Source of the DNA: Rhizorhapis sp. SPR117
GTDB taxonomy: Bacteria > Pseudomonadota > Alphaproteobacteria > Sphingomonadales > Sphingomonadaceae
DNA length: 39,925 nt
Direction of reading: 5' to 3'
NCBI RefSeq assembly: GCF_021742065.1
Contig: NZ_JAKKIE010000038.1
Coordinates: 1 to 39,925 of the forward strand
The number at the start of each line of letters is the position of its first letter. Within the stretch, counting starts at the first letter, position 1. A model generated the notes under the pieces. It was given only the letters and a program-made list of their open reading frames with translations. It did no database searches and had not been told where the DNA came from. This document shows, one piece after another, positions 16,251 through 24,156 of the stretch. The position numbers and the translations under genes were made by a program.

Positions 16251-16522
16251 CCTGCGGAGCCTTCGGGCTGGTAATTGTTGTCATAGTTGCGCGTGTGCTC
16301 GAAGGTCGGATCACCGGCTTCGTCGACCATGTAGCCGACGACCTCTTCGGCATATTCCGCATCCAGCACATCCCTGGCGTTGGGGATCAGCCGCACGGCA
16401 AACCCCTTGTCGAAGAGTGCGCGGTCGGCCGCCCGAATCGCTTCGGTGTGGTTTATCGCGTCCACTGCCACCTTGACGCGGATCGTGGCGTAGACATGGA
16501 CGAAGTGACGTCGGGCTGTCAT
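16247..16522 (-). CDS. Small hypothetical protein, 91 aa
   Basis: Starts MTARRHFVHVYATIRVKVAV, a long strand, followed by a helix (NHTEAIRAADRALFDKG) and an acidic segment (LDAEYAEEVVGYMVDEAGD). Both ends overlap the neighbours by ATGA. The extension to 16597 is shadow of the upstream gene. The arrangement suggests a small alpha-beta domain of about 75 residues with a flexible tail. Confidence 0.65.
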   Translation of the reverse strand: MTARRHFVHVYATIRVKVAVDAINHTEAIRAADRALFDKGFAVRLIPNARDVLDAEYAEEVVGYMVDEAGDPTFEHTRNYDNNYQPEGSAG

Positions 16523-16983
16523 TCGCCGCCTCCGATCTGCCATGCGTCCGGGTCGAGCAGCTCGACCTCGAACGGGCCAGTCCAGTCCCGCACCCATCTC
16601 GGCGCGTTGCCTTCCAAGCGCATGGCATCGCGATCCTCGTCGCGCTCATGCCAACTCTCCCGGGTCGGAAACCTTTCGAGCAGAAGCGACAAGGGGACGG
16701 TCCATGTGTCGGGATGCTCGGCATCGACGGACACGGCGTAATCATCGATCCAGGCTTGCGGGTTGAACCGAAGACTTATAGCGCGCGAGACGACATCGTG
16801 GTCGGCTGGATCTTCGCGAAAATTGTCGGGTACGAGATCGTCATAGGCGCATTGCAGTTCCTCATCGCTCATGCCGGACCAATATTGCTGGAGGATCGAA
16901 CGCATATAACGGTCGTCCTGTCGGCATGTGTCGAAGGTGTCGTCGACCAGCCAGTCGATCAGCTGTTCTCGGGTCTTTGCCAT
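16519..16983 (-). CDS. Hypothetical protein, 154 aa
   Basis: Starts MAKTREQLIDWLVDDTFDTC at 16983 with AAGGAAG upstream. The N-terminal helix region continues DDRYMRSILQQYWSGMSDEELQ; the C-terminus is Trp/Asp-rich and ends DPDAWQIGGGE. Highly acidic overall. The frame is open to 17052, but that extension lies over another possible gene. The stop overlaps the next start by ATGA. Confidence 0.7.
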   Translation of the reverse strand: MAKTREQLIDWLVDDTFDTCRQDDRYMRSILQQYWSGMSDEELQCAYDDLVPDNFREDPADHDVVSRAISLRFNPQAWIDDYAVSVDAEHPDTWTVPLSLLLERFPTRESWHERDEDRDAMRLEGNAPRWVRDWTGPFEVELLDPDAWQIGGGE

Positions 16984-17134
16984 CGGCCAAACTTCCTTTT
17001 CTTGGAGCGAGGGCGTGCCTGGTCCGCTCAAGGACCAGTATGCGGTGGTCATAGAAATCGTCGCTTGGCGTGCGAGCCCGGCCGATATGACGGTCGTAAC
17101 CGGGCGGATCGTCCCATTCGGCCGGGCGTGTCAT
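16862..17134 (-). CDS. Possible small gene overlapping its neighbour
   Basis: The ATG at 17134 overlaps the stop of the upstream gene by ATGA, exactly as other members of this cassette are coupled. The first ~48 codons (MTRPAEWDDPPGYDRHIG to RHALAPRKG) look like protein. The remainder overlaps the better gene at 16519-16983 by about 120 bases and looks like shadow. Either the gene is truncated by a frameshift near 16985 or the long overlap is real. Confidence 0.4.
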   Translation of the reverse strand: MTRPAEWDDPPGYDRHIGRARTPSDDFYDHRILVLERTRHALAPRKGSLADGKDPRTADRLAGRRHLRHMPTGRPLYAFDPPAILVRHER

Positions 17135-17646
17135 GATCGATCCGCCGCAATCCGATTGTCGTAGATGGGCTCCATTTCCGGTCGAAAGGGTCCGAGCGGC
17201 CAGATCCGGCCGTTATAGCTGATGCGGGCAATCGGGATGTCGTCAAGGAGCACCTCGCCCTCGGGGAACTGGCTGGTTCCAAGACCGAAGCGATCGCGCC
17301 TCTCGCTGTAGAGTCTGGAAGCCTCCGCCCAGTCCACGGCGGCCAGGGCGGCATAGCCATGCTGGCGCACGCGGAAGGGCGTCGCCTTGTTCCGGCTGTA
17401 ATGCGCCGGACGAATGGCCTTCGCGATGTGGCCCGCATAGACGGCGACGGTGAACCAGTAAGCGGCGATGAAGGCCTTGCGCGTTCCCCACGCCTTGTCG
17501 GCACGCTGCCGGGCGTCACGCTGCAGATCATATAACAGCGCAGCCAGAAGGGCGAGGATTTGCGGCTGCTGGGCCTTGAGCGCGCGGGCGGACGGCAGTG
17601 TAAGAACCGGGTTTCGGACCTCGGCGCGGCGCGAGCGCGCGTTCAT
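17131..17646 (-). CDS. Hypothetical protein, 171 aa, in methyltransferase cassette
   Basis: Starts MNARSRRAEVRNPVLTLPSA at 17646, overlapping the methyltransferase stop by ATGA. The middle holds a long helix, then an aromatic stretch (AAYWFTVAVYAGHIAKAIRP), then a beta-rich end (GEVLLDDIPIARISYNGRIW). The hydrophobic part contains His and Lys and is probably buried rather than membrane-spanning. Direct coupling to the methyltransferase suggests a partner or regulator of it, but nothing in the sequence proves that. Confidence 0.65.
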   Translation of the reverse strand: MNARSRRAEVRNPVLTLPSARALKAQQPQILALLAALLYDLQRDARQRADKAWGTRKAFIAAYWFTVAVYAGHIAKAIRPAHYSRNKATPFRVRQHGYAALAAVDWAEASRLYSERRDRFGLGTSQFPEGEVLLDDIPIARISYNGRIWPLGPFRPEMEPIYDNRIAADRS

Positions 17647-20081
17647 GCCGCCTGCCCCATATCGAGCTGAAAGGCCGCCTGATCGGGATTGACGGCCAGC
17701 GCCAGCGCGAGCGGCCGGACCCATATCTCACGCGACGACAGCGTGAATGTCTCGCCCATGCTCGCGAGCAGCAGCGCTTCTCCGATCACCTCGGCCATCG
17801 CCTTGGCGGATGCGCTCGGGACCGCATTGCCGATCCATTCGCGGCGGGTGGAATCGGAACTGGCTTCGAGATCGAAGCCGCGCGTCGCCCAGCTGCGTTC
17901 CCAGCGACGCACATAGGCGTCGAGCGCCGGATTGAAGACGAATATCTCCTCGGGATCGAAGAGCGACTGTAGAGCGGCAAGCTCCAGGGTCGTGAACGGG
18001 CGATGCCAGGTTTCGTCGAGCGCGATGATCCTGGCGACGAGACGCTCGTCGAGAGGTGGCAGGCTCCAGTCATTCGCCGGGTCGGGCAAATTCGGTGGCG
18101 CGTCGATCCGCGGATCGGCAAGCGACCAGGGACCGTTATTGTTTTTGGCAAAGGCGGGGATCGCACCGGCTGCGCCGGTCCACGAGACCACGCCATAATG
18201 GCCCTGGGTCAGGTAGCTGTCTCGCCCGGGGCGGGACAGGCAAGCCGGACGGGGATCGGCGACCGAGATCGCACCGCTTCCGACGCGATCGGAACCGGTG
18301 ACGGTGGGCGCCTGGCCCGTCATGGAGACGACCTTGAGCTTGTTGCGGTGGCTGTCCGGCCCCCAGGTGCAACGGGGGTCGGCGACGACGAACGCGCCCA
18401 TGCCGGTCGAGCTCGCGCCGATCACGGCGTTGGCCGACATGGTGAACCCGGTGACGCGGTATTTGCCGTTGACGTGGCGGCCTTGGGGGGCGCGCGGGTC
18501 GGCGACGCAAAGGCCGCCGGCAGGTCCACCCGGGCCGGCGACGGCGGGCGCATCGCGGTTGAACGGTACGACGCGATAGACATTGTTAAAGCGCGGCCGA
18601 CCGTGGATGCGCGGGTCGGCGACCGAATGGGGACCGCCGCCGGGCAGCGACTGCGCCGTGACGGTTCCCGCCCATTCCCGCCATGGCCGGACGCCATATT
18701 GCTGGTAGGTGAGATTGCCCGAGAGCTGGCGCGGGTCGGCCACGCTGGCGGCGCCGCCGGCGACATGGGAGGCGCCGCTGATCGTCCTGGCGCTGCCGCG
18801 ATAGGACGCGACGGAAAGGAGGTTGTGATGTGCGCCGGGCTTGTAGCCGGGGCGCGGATCGGCGACGCAGTGCGGCCCCGTGGTTGGCTTGGGCGTGCAG
18901 GAGACGACGCCGGCGCTGTCGCCCCAGCCACGGACACCCAGGACGTGACGATGGGTGGCGTCGCCATAACCCGGTCGGGGATCGGCAACGCTGTAAGCGC
19001 CGTTGGTGGGAAGCGCGCGGGTCGAGATGACACCGCTCGAGCCCGCCCAGCGATTGACGCCAAGGAAGCCGCTGCCTTCGCGGACCCAGGGCGCCCGGGG
19101 ATCGGCGACCGAGAAGCGCCCCTGTCCCGGAGCGCGCGCGGACGTGATGACGCCGGCGGAATCAGACCAGCGGGCGACACCATAAGCGTTGGGCCTGAGT
19201 TCGGTCTCGGGGACGATGCCATAGTCACGAAGGAAGCCGTCCTCGACGGCGAGGTCGTTGAGGCTGCGCCAGTCGTGCCCGGCCTTGACGAAGGCGAGCC
19301 GGACCCAGGTGCGCCATTGCAGCGCGGGGACGCGATGCATCGGACCGCCGGCGGGATCGCCGGGAAGCGGCAGCTTGCCGATGACCTCGCCGACTCCGCG
19401 CAGCGGATGCTTGGTCGGCTGGTAGATGAAGGGTGGAACCTTGTCGGGGTGGCGCGCGATCATGAGATAGCGCTTGCGGGATTCGGCGAGCCAGCCGATC
19501 TCGCCGCAGTCGTGCGTGTCCTCGGTGACGTGATAGCCGTAGCCGCGCAGCAGGGCGATGATCTGGTCGAGGAGCCAGCGGCCGCGCGTCATGATGCGCG
19601 GGACGTTCTCGAACAGCAGGATGGGAATGGGATCGTCGCGATAGGCTTCGAGGGTCAGCCACATGCCGCGGAGGGTCAGCGCGTTGAGCGCCTGATATTT
19701 CTGAGTCTTCGAAACGGCGTTGGAAAGAAGTCCGCTGAAGCCTTTACAGGGATAGGACGCAAAGCAGACGTCGAGGCGTCCGAACACCGCGCGAATGTCG
19801 GCCGGCACCGCCTCTTTCCAGCCCGGCGGGGGTTCGTGCCCGTGGAAGGCGGTATATTGGTCGCGGTCGAACAGGTCCATGACCGTGCCCTTCACGCCGG
19901 TCATGCGCTCGAAATTGCGGATGGCGCCCGGGTCGACGTCGATCCCGCCAGCGCATTCGAAACGGGCGACGACGTTGCCGATGCGAGGGTTGGCCTGGTT
20001 GAAGCCGCGTGCGCCGGCACCGATGCCGCACGCCATGTGGCCGTGGCGGTAGACGCGCACGGTATCGCGGGACTGAAGCAT
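17643..20081 (-). CDS. C5 DNA cytosine methyltransferase with tandem repeats
   Basis: An 812-residue enzyme that would transfer a methyl group from S-adenosylmethionine to C5 of cytosine. Motifs are in the Dcm order: SAM site GIGAGARGF (19-27), acidic loop GGIDVDP (45-51), catalytic PCKGFS with Cys112, ENVPRIM (158-164) and SRKR (201-204). After the repeats come TTLELAALQSLF (motif IX-like, ~697-708) and GNAVP (751-755). Typical enzymes have 300-450 residues. The excess is residues ~298-658, nine ~40-residue repeats each ending VADPR or LADPR. The start has GGGAGG five bases upstream. No restriction endonuclease is adjacent; instead a chain of small coupled genes follows. Methylation activity is very likely, target site unknown. 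Confidence 0.9.
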   Translation of the reverse strand: MLQSRDTVRVYRHGHMACGIGAGARGFNQANPRIGNVVARFECAGGIDVDPGAIRNFERMTGVKGTVMDLFDRDQYTAFHGHEPPPGWKEAVPADIRAVFGRLDVCFASYPCKGFSGLLSNAVSKTQKYQALNALTLRGMWLTLEAYRDDPIPILLFENVPRIMTRGRWLLDQIIALLRGYGYHVTEDTHDCGEIGWLAESRKRYLMIARHPDKVPPFIYQPTKHPLRGVGEVIGKLPLPGDPAGGPMHRVPALQWRTWVRLAFVKAGHDWRSLNDLAVEDGFLRDYGIVPETELRPNAYGVARWSDSAGVITSARAPGQGRFSVADPRAPWVREGSGFLGVNRWAGSSGVISTRALPTNGAYSVADPRPGYGDATHRHVLGVRGWGDSAGVVSCTPKPTTGPHCVADPRPGYKPGAHHNLLSVASYRGSARTISGASHVAGGAASVADPRQLSGNLTYQQYGVRPWREWAGTVTAQSLPGGGPHSVADPRIHGRPRFNNVYRVVPFNRDAPAVAGPGGPAGGLCVADPRAPQGRHVNGKYRVTGFTMSANAVIGASSTGMGAFVVADPRCTWGPDSHRNKLKVVSMTGQAPTVTGSDRVGSGAISVADPRPACLSRPGRDSYLTQGHYGVVSWTGAAGAIPAFAKNNNGPWSLADPRIDAPPNLPDPANDWSLPPLDERLVARIIALDETWHRPFTTLELAALQSLFDPEEIFVFNPALDAYVRRWERSWATRGFDLEASSDSTRREWIGNAVPSASAKAMAEVIGEALLLASMGETFTLSSREIWVRPLALALAVNPDQAAFQLDMGQAA
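18108..19190 (-). repeat. Nine tandem ~40-codon repeats in the methyltransferase
   Basis: Each unit has the pattern Y.V..W...A..VI/VT....G.G..SVADPR followed by a short linker. Units end at residues of about 329, 369, 410, 451, 491, 530, 570, 611 and 658. The unit resembles the stretch just before motif IX in ordinary C5 methyltransferases (W..PA.TIT....G....H..R). Units have diverged in sequence, so the expansion is not recent slippage. Confidence 0.85.
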
Positions 20082-20197
20082 TGCTGCCTCCCGGATTGGA
20101 GTGAAGTTGGAGCGGGTCCGGCCACTGCAGACCGGCGGTGGCCGGCCAGTTTCGGGCGATGCGGGGCCGGTCGACCACCGCAGAACCGCGTGGGAAA

Positions 20198-20938
20198 CTA
20201 TCCCGTGATCAGGGGAGCGGGCCTACCGACGGGATTGCCGTCGCTGTCGGTCGCGACGGCGGAGATGAGGCGATCGGTTCCCGGTTCGAAGGTGATGAAA
20301 AGGGTCGCCGGCGGGACAGGAATGCCGGTGTGGTCGCACTCGAACCAGATGGTGCGGCTGAATATGTCTCCGGGTATCGTTGTCCACCAGGTGTCGGCGT
20401 CCCCGACCGGCCGCCCGAAACCATAGCATTCGTAGATGGCGGAGGCCGCGGCCCGTTGTCGGGACGCTACATCTTGCTCGTCGATCGCTTCGTCCGGGAC
20501 CGGTGCGCCGAGGTCTGGTGGTTCCTCGCCGGTATCGTCATCCGTTGGGTCGGGATCGAGCGTCAGTTCGCTCGTTGAAAGCGTCTCGCTGGGATGTTTG
20601 TCGAAATAGAGCTGCGCGACCTGCTCGTCCTCGAGCTGGGCCGGATCACCCTGGTGGGAGATCTCGTCCCACCATTCGCGACAATAAGCTGCAACCTCCG
20701 CCATGAGCGCGGCGCGGGTGCATGCTGCATAGTGATTGATCCCTTCGCAGTGGGCGATCGTTGCGACATGGATTTGCATGCGCCAGGGGAGATGGCCGCC
20801 GGCGGCGGCATCTTCAGCGAGGGCGATGTCCTTGATCACATAGTTGATTTCAGTGGGGCTGAGGTCCGCCGGCGTTTCAAGGGCGGCGCGGGCGCGCGAT
20901 AGCAACTGGGCATAGTCGCGGTTGGTAAATCCGGACAT
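20198..20938 (-). CDS. Paralogous family B protein, 246 aa, variant C-terminus
   Basis: Starts MSGFTNRDYAQLLSRARAAL with GGGGAG upstream. The first ~130 residues match the protein at 21536-22234: 'LL..AR.AL..P', 'LPWRMQIHVATIAHCEG' against 'VPWEIAVHVARIDHRHG', 'YCREWWDEI' against 'YCRIWWSEI', and 'YFDKHPSETL' against 'YFDRHHGECL'. The C-terminal half is different (acidic linker, then WWTTIPGDIFSRTIWFECD). A polypurine leader lies ~32 bases upstream. No catalytic motif recognised. Confidence 0.7.
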   Translation of the reverse strand: MSGFTNRDYAQLLSRARAALETPADLSPTEINYVIKDIALAEDAAAGGHLPWRMQIHVATIAHCEGINHYAACTRAALMAEVAAYCREWWDEISHQGDPAQLEDEQVAQLYFDKHPSETLSTSELTLDPDPTDDDTGEEPPDLGAPVPDEAIDEQDVASRQRAAASAIYECYGFGRPVGDADTWWTTIPGDIFSRTIWFECDHTGIPVPPATLFITFEPGTDRLISAVATDSDGNPVGRPAPLITG

Positions 20939-20969
20939 GGGTTCGATCTCCCCGATAGTCTTCAAAAAA

Positions 20970-20990
20970 CCTCCCACCGCGCTCCCCTCC
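20970..20990 (-). promoter_or_regulatory. Polypurine leader tract
   Basis: Minus-strand GGAGGGGAGCGCGGTGGGAG, ~32 bases before the family B gene at 20938. Confidence 0.45.
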
Positions 20991-21024
20991 ATGATGGGAG
21001 ATCGAATTCCGTCGTACGGACATG

Positions 21025-21363
21025 TCAGGGAGTTTGGGCACTGTCGGTCGGGGCGCAGATTTCTGCTGATACGCCGTGGCGCGCGGCGTCGTCATGAGAC
21101 AGGAAGATCCAAGCGCGGACCCATGTGCCGTCTTCGCCGATGCTGACGCGCTGTTCGTCCGAATCAATGTCGATCTCGTCGAAGCTGCGCCACTCCTTGC
21201 AGGCAGCCTCGACCAGTTCGGCTGAGCCAGGGTTCGGCGCCAGGGCCGCGAGATGCACGTCGATTTTCAGGATGAGCTGCGTGGTCGCCGGATCGTTGAG
21301 GTCATGCGACGCCAGGCGGCCGCGAGCTTCACGCAGCAATTCGAGGGAAGGAAGTTCAGGCAT
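21025..21363 (-). CDS. Family C protein, 112 aa, stand-alone domain
   Basis: Starts MPELPSLELLREARGRLASH with AGGAG upstream. The stretch 'LKIDVHLAALAPNPGSAELVEAACKEWRSFDEIDIDSDE' then 'GTWVRAWIFL' aligns with residues ~30-90 of the protein at 23558-24055 ('ARIDRYLARRAGPTHP', 'WASTSFLRIDPDEY', 'GYWVRGWILI'). Here the domain stands alone; there it is fused to a sigma-region-4-like domain. Function unknown. Confidence 0.65.
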   Translation of the reverse strand: MPELPSLELLREARGRLASHDLNDPATTQLILKIDVHLAALAPNPGSAELVEAACKEWRSFDEIDIDSDEQRVSIGEDGTWVRAWIFLSHDDAARHGVSAEICAPTDSAQTP

Positions 21364-21535
21364 GCGGTGCTCCTGTCACGGAAGCGAAGTTGGGCGCTGC
21401 CGTCGGGCAGGCTGGTCCGCTACGCTGGGTTACGGCGAGCCGGCGGTCAGTGATGGCGCGACGAGGTCGCGGAGGTTCAGGCAAGACTTTCGATCGGTCC
21501 TGCAGACGTCAGGCGCACGGTGTCGGGCGCCCCGG

Positions 21536-22234
21536 CTACCAGTCGAAATGATTGAGGCCGTTCACTTCATCGCCGTCGCGGTCGAGGAGCAGATATCGGC
21601 AACCCTGATCGCGGGCGAAAGACAGCACAGCGGTGAGTTCCACGGGAACCTCTTCGACCGAATCCTGGTGGATCGGGTCGGTCAGAACGAACCAACCGTA
21701 GCCCGTTTCGGCGACGCCCAGCGGCCTGTCCTCGGGCGGTAGCCGCGCCCACTCGTCGAGGAGATCGCCGGTCGACGGCTGGATATGGTGGTTGCTCAGG
21801 GTGACGTAGCGATCGCTGCGAACCGGCATGGTCACGAGCGCCTCGGGCGCGGGGATGGAAATCATGTCCGTTTCGAGACATTCGCCATGGTGCCGGTCGA
21901 AATAGGTGCTGGCGACAGCGTCGTCATCAAGGTCGGCGGGGTCGCGCTTGTCATCGATCTCGGACCACCATATGCGGCAATAGCTGCCGAACTGCGCCAT
22001 CAACGCCTGGCGAGTGAGCGCGGCAAAGAATTCGCTGCCATGGCGATGGTCGATCCGGGCGACATGAACGGCGATTTCCCAGGGGACCATGTGCGTTTCG
22101 ATCAGCCCTTCGGCCTTGGCCAACTGGTCGACCAGGCGGAGGCGCGTTTCTTCGCTGCGACGGTCGGGATTTTGAAGCGCCATACGGGCGCCGGCGAGGA
22201 GTTGCGCAAAATCGCGCCTTGCATTTGCCGACAT
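21536..22234 (-). CDS. Paralogous family B protein, 232 aa
   Basis: Starts MSANARRDFAQLLAGARMAL with AGGAG seven bases upstream. The open frame reaches 22546, but that extension is shadow of the gene at 22267-22590. The N-terminal half matches 20198-20938. The C-terminal half (GYGWFVLTDP, AVLSFARDQGCRYLLLDRDGD, FDW end) matches 24157-24852 (IYGWFIPTRE, AALRFGRERGFDHILFDCDAG, YDW end). This is therefore the link between the other two members. No catalytic residues identified. Confidence 0.7.
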   Translation of the reverse strand: MSANARRDFAQLLAGARMALQNPDRRSEETRLRLVDQLAKAEGLIETHMVPWEIAVHVARIDHRHGSEFFAALTRQALMAQFGSYCRIWWSEIDDKRDPADLDDDAVASTYFDRHHGECLETDMISIPAPEALVTMPVRSDRYVTLSNHHIQPSTGDLLDEWARLPPEDRPLGVAETGYGWFVLTDPIHQDSVEEVPVELTAVLSFARDQGCRYLLLDRDGDEVNGLNHFDW

Positions 22235-22266
22235 GGAATGTCTCCTGTCTGCGGCGATGCGGCGGC

Positions 22267-22590
22267 TCAGTCGCCGTCGCGCATGCGCCAGAAATCGGCG
22301 GCCTGCTCGGCCGTCATCGTGTCGAATATGGTGGCGCAGAAAGTCTGGAATTCGGGGCTCTGGATAAGACCGGCGTGCTGCAGCAGTTCCGCCACTTCCC
22401 AGAGAAATGCGTCGGCCGGGTCGGTGTAAAGCGACGGGGTTGGGACGTGTGCGCGTCGTTCCGCGAGGAAATCCGCGAAGGCGTCGATCGAGTCCTGGTT
22501 TTCGATATAGTCCAGGAGAAGATCGATCTGCGTCGTATCGCTCCATCCCTCTTCGCTTGCTGTGATGGCGAATAGTTCTCGTTCACCCAT
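22267..22590 (-). CDS. Acidic hypothetical protein, 107 aa
   Basis: Starts MGERELFAITASEEGWSDTT with GGGAG upstream. Mostly helical and acidic (LLLDYIENQDSIDAFADFL, AFLWEVAELLQHAGL) and ends FWRMRDGD. No Cys-cluster, signal peptide or membrane segment. It lies 33 bases upstream of the family B gene at 21536-22234 and is probably co-transcribed with it. Confidence 0.65.
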   Translation of the reverse strand: MGERELFAITASEEGWSDTTQIDLLLDYIENQDSIDAFADFLAERRAHVPTPSLYTDPADAFLWEVAELLQHAGLIQSPEFQTFCATIFDTMTAEQAADFWRMRDGD

Positions 22591-22746
22591 GACATGATCT
22601 CCCGACTGGCTTTCCTCACTCGCTCGACGTTTTCGCTTTGCCGACCACGAAAGGACATCGCTCTGAAGTCTGGCGCACGGGGCATGGATGCGGGAGCGCG
22701 CCGGGCATTGGTCGGCGATGCGCAGCGGTCGAGTGGAAACGCGCTT

Positions 22747-23226
22747 TCAATTGCGTCGATGCTTTCGAGGAATCCGGCGAAGCGCCTCCCGGGCGAGGCG
22801 CAGCACGCCATGGTCGGCTGGGGCCGCCTCGAGCATTCTGGCGATATGGAAGGCATCTCCGGCGCGCAGGGGCCGAGACGGTGGATGCGACACGTAGTGG
22901 TCGAGCTCGGCGGCGACGCCGGTCTCGTTCAGGGCATAGTCGAGAAGCGCCCCACAGATGAGGCAGTGTTTGCACGTGTCCTCATGGTGAAGTTCGGTCG
23001 ATGAGATGCGGTGATCGTGCCGCTCGCTGGCCGACAGGTGGGGAAGCACCTTTTCGAGGAGGCGATCCGCGCAGTCGCGACAATATTCATGCCCCTCATC
23101 GCTGTAGAGCGTCTCGCCATCGGTCTCGACGCGGAACTCGCCCCAGATGTAGTAGGGGCGAACGGGTGCTACGCCGCCCGATCGCGCGAAGTGATCGAGC
23201 ACGATTTCCATTTCACGGGCCTGCAT
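22747..23226 (-). CDS. Putative zinc-ribbon-like protein, 159 aa
   Basis: Starts MQAREMEIVLDHFARSGGVA with GGAGG upstream. Two cysteine pairs, YCRDCADRL (near residue 50) and CKHCLICGALL (near residue 87), with nearby His residues, suggest a bound metal. The C-terminal part is helical and basic (VLRLAREALRRIPRKHRRN). It might bind nucleic acid or protein. No named family recognised. Confidence 0.65.
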   Translation of the reverse strand: MQAREMEIVLDHFARSGGVAPVRPYYIWGEFRVETDGETLYSDEGHEYCRDCADRLLEKVLPHLSASERHDHRISSTELHHEDTCKHCLICGALLDYALNETGVAAELDHYVSHPPSRPLRAGDAFHIARMLEAAPADHGVLRLAREALRRIPRKHRRN

Positions 23227-23357
23227 GATCGCCTCCGCAATTTGGGTGATGTCGGGATGGTGTTATGCTTTGGCTCAGCCGACTCGCCGTGATCGCCCGA
23301 GCATGCGCGTACGGGTCGTGCGAAGCGATGCAGCCCCCGAGCAGGACTGGAACCAGG

Positions 23358-23549
23358 ATGCGTGAACTGGACGCAGAGGAAACCGAGCTGTTGCGTGTCC
23401 TCGATGAGGGCGTGCGGACAACCGCGCTGATCGGTATGGTTCGGGGGTTGGCCGAGGTGTTGCAGAGCCGCGGCCATGTGATTCAGGCCCGGGTCGCCGA
23501 GGTTGCCGCGGACCGGATGCAGCTGCTGGAGGCCGGTCTCAAATCCTGA
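23358..23549 (+). CDS. Small hypothetical protein, 63 aa, plus strand
   Basis: MRELDAEETELLRVLDEGVR through AADRMQLLEAGLKS is a nearly continuous amphipathic helix, possibly a short coiled coil. It is one of the few plus-strand genes and lies divergent from 22747-23226. The open frame starts at 23265, but the first 31 codons look non-coding and a purine-rich site precedes the ATG at 23358. Confidence 0.55.
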   Translation: MRELDAEETELLRVLDEGVRTTALIGMVRGLAEVLQSRGHVIQARVAEVAADRMQLLEAGLKS

Positions 23550-23557
23550 TCTATCGC

Positions 23558-24055
23558 TTATGGGATCTCGACGGCCTTGGCGATGGCGATAAGCGCCTCG
23601 GCGATGCGGACCTGGACATCAATGGCGCTGATGCCGAGGCGTTCGGCGATCGGGCCATATTCGAGCCCTTCGACGCGATGGGCGATGAAGGCCTGGCGGG
23701 TGATATCGGGCAACGCCGCGACGGCGGCTTCATATCTGGCGCGGAGCTCAGGATCGGCTTCGCCGAGGCTTGTGCGGCCGATCAGGATCCAGCCTCGGAC
23801 CCAGTAGCCAAACTCGGCAGGCTCGACCAGATATTCGTCGGGGTCGATCCGCAGGAAAGAGGTGGAGGCCCAGCGATCACGGGCTTCGGGAATGGCCGGG
23901 TGCGTAGGGCCGGCCCGGCGCGCGAGGTAGCGATCGATACGTGCCGCAAGGTCATAGGAGGTGCGGCGCCTGTCGCGCCGCAAGCTGAAATTGGGATGGT
24001 CGTTGAGGAACGCGAGTGCCTCAAGCAGAAGCACCATGCTATCGCGATCTGACAT
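23558..24055 (-). CDS. Family C domain fused to sigma-region-4-like HTH
   Basis: A 165-residue protein starting MSDRDSMVLLLEALAF with GGAGG upstream. The N-terminal ~95 residues match the stand-alone protein at 21025-21363. The C-terminal ~60 residues (ALPDITRQAFIAHRVEGLEY, then GPIAERLGISAIDVQVRIAEAL) have the pattern of sigma-70 region 4: LP...R..F......G..Y..IA..LGIS...V...I..A. It may therefore bind DNA or recruit RNA polymerase. No region 2 is present, so it is not a complete sigma factor. A polypurine leader lies ~66 bases upstream. Confidence 0.7.
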   Translation of the reverse strand: MSDRDSMVLLLEALAFLNDHPNFSLRRDRRRTSYDLAARIDRYLARRAGPTHPAIPEARDRWASTSFLRIDPDEYLVEPAEFGYWVRGWILIGRTSLGEADPELRARYEAAVAALPDITRQAFIAHRVEGLEYGPIAERLGISAIDVQVRIAEALIAIAKAVEIP

Positions 24056-24115
24056 TTGGGGTGCCTCCGATCGATTTTTTTCGCAGCAGGCCGTCTGCCC
24101 GCTCATGCGCCGCTG

Positions 24116-24140
24116 CCCCGCCCCCTCCCTCCCCCTTCTC
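24116..24140 (-). promoter_or_regulatory. Polypurine leader tract
   Basis: Minus-strand GAGAAGGGGGAGGGAGGGGG, ~61 bases before the sigma-region-4-like gene at 24055. Confidence 0.5.
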
Positions 24141-24156
24141 GACGAAAGGTGGATGG

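Noticed and set aside
18108..19190. CRISPR-like or DNA-level repeat array
   Set aside because: The regular spacing comes from protein repeats inside an open methyltransferase frame, and DNA copies are diverged.
18003..20426. Very long plus-strand frame opposite the methyltransferase
   Set aside because: It is the antisense shadow of the repeat-containing gene; the codon pattern and motifs are on the minus strand.
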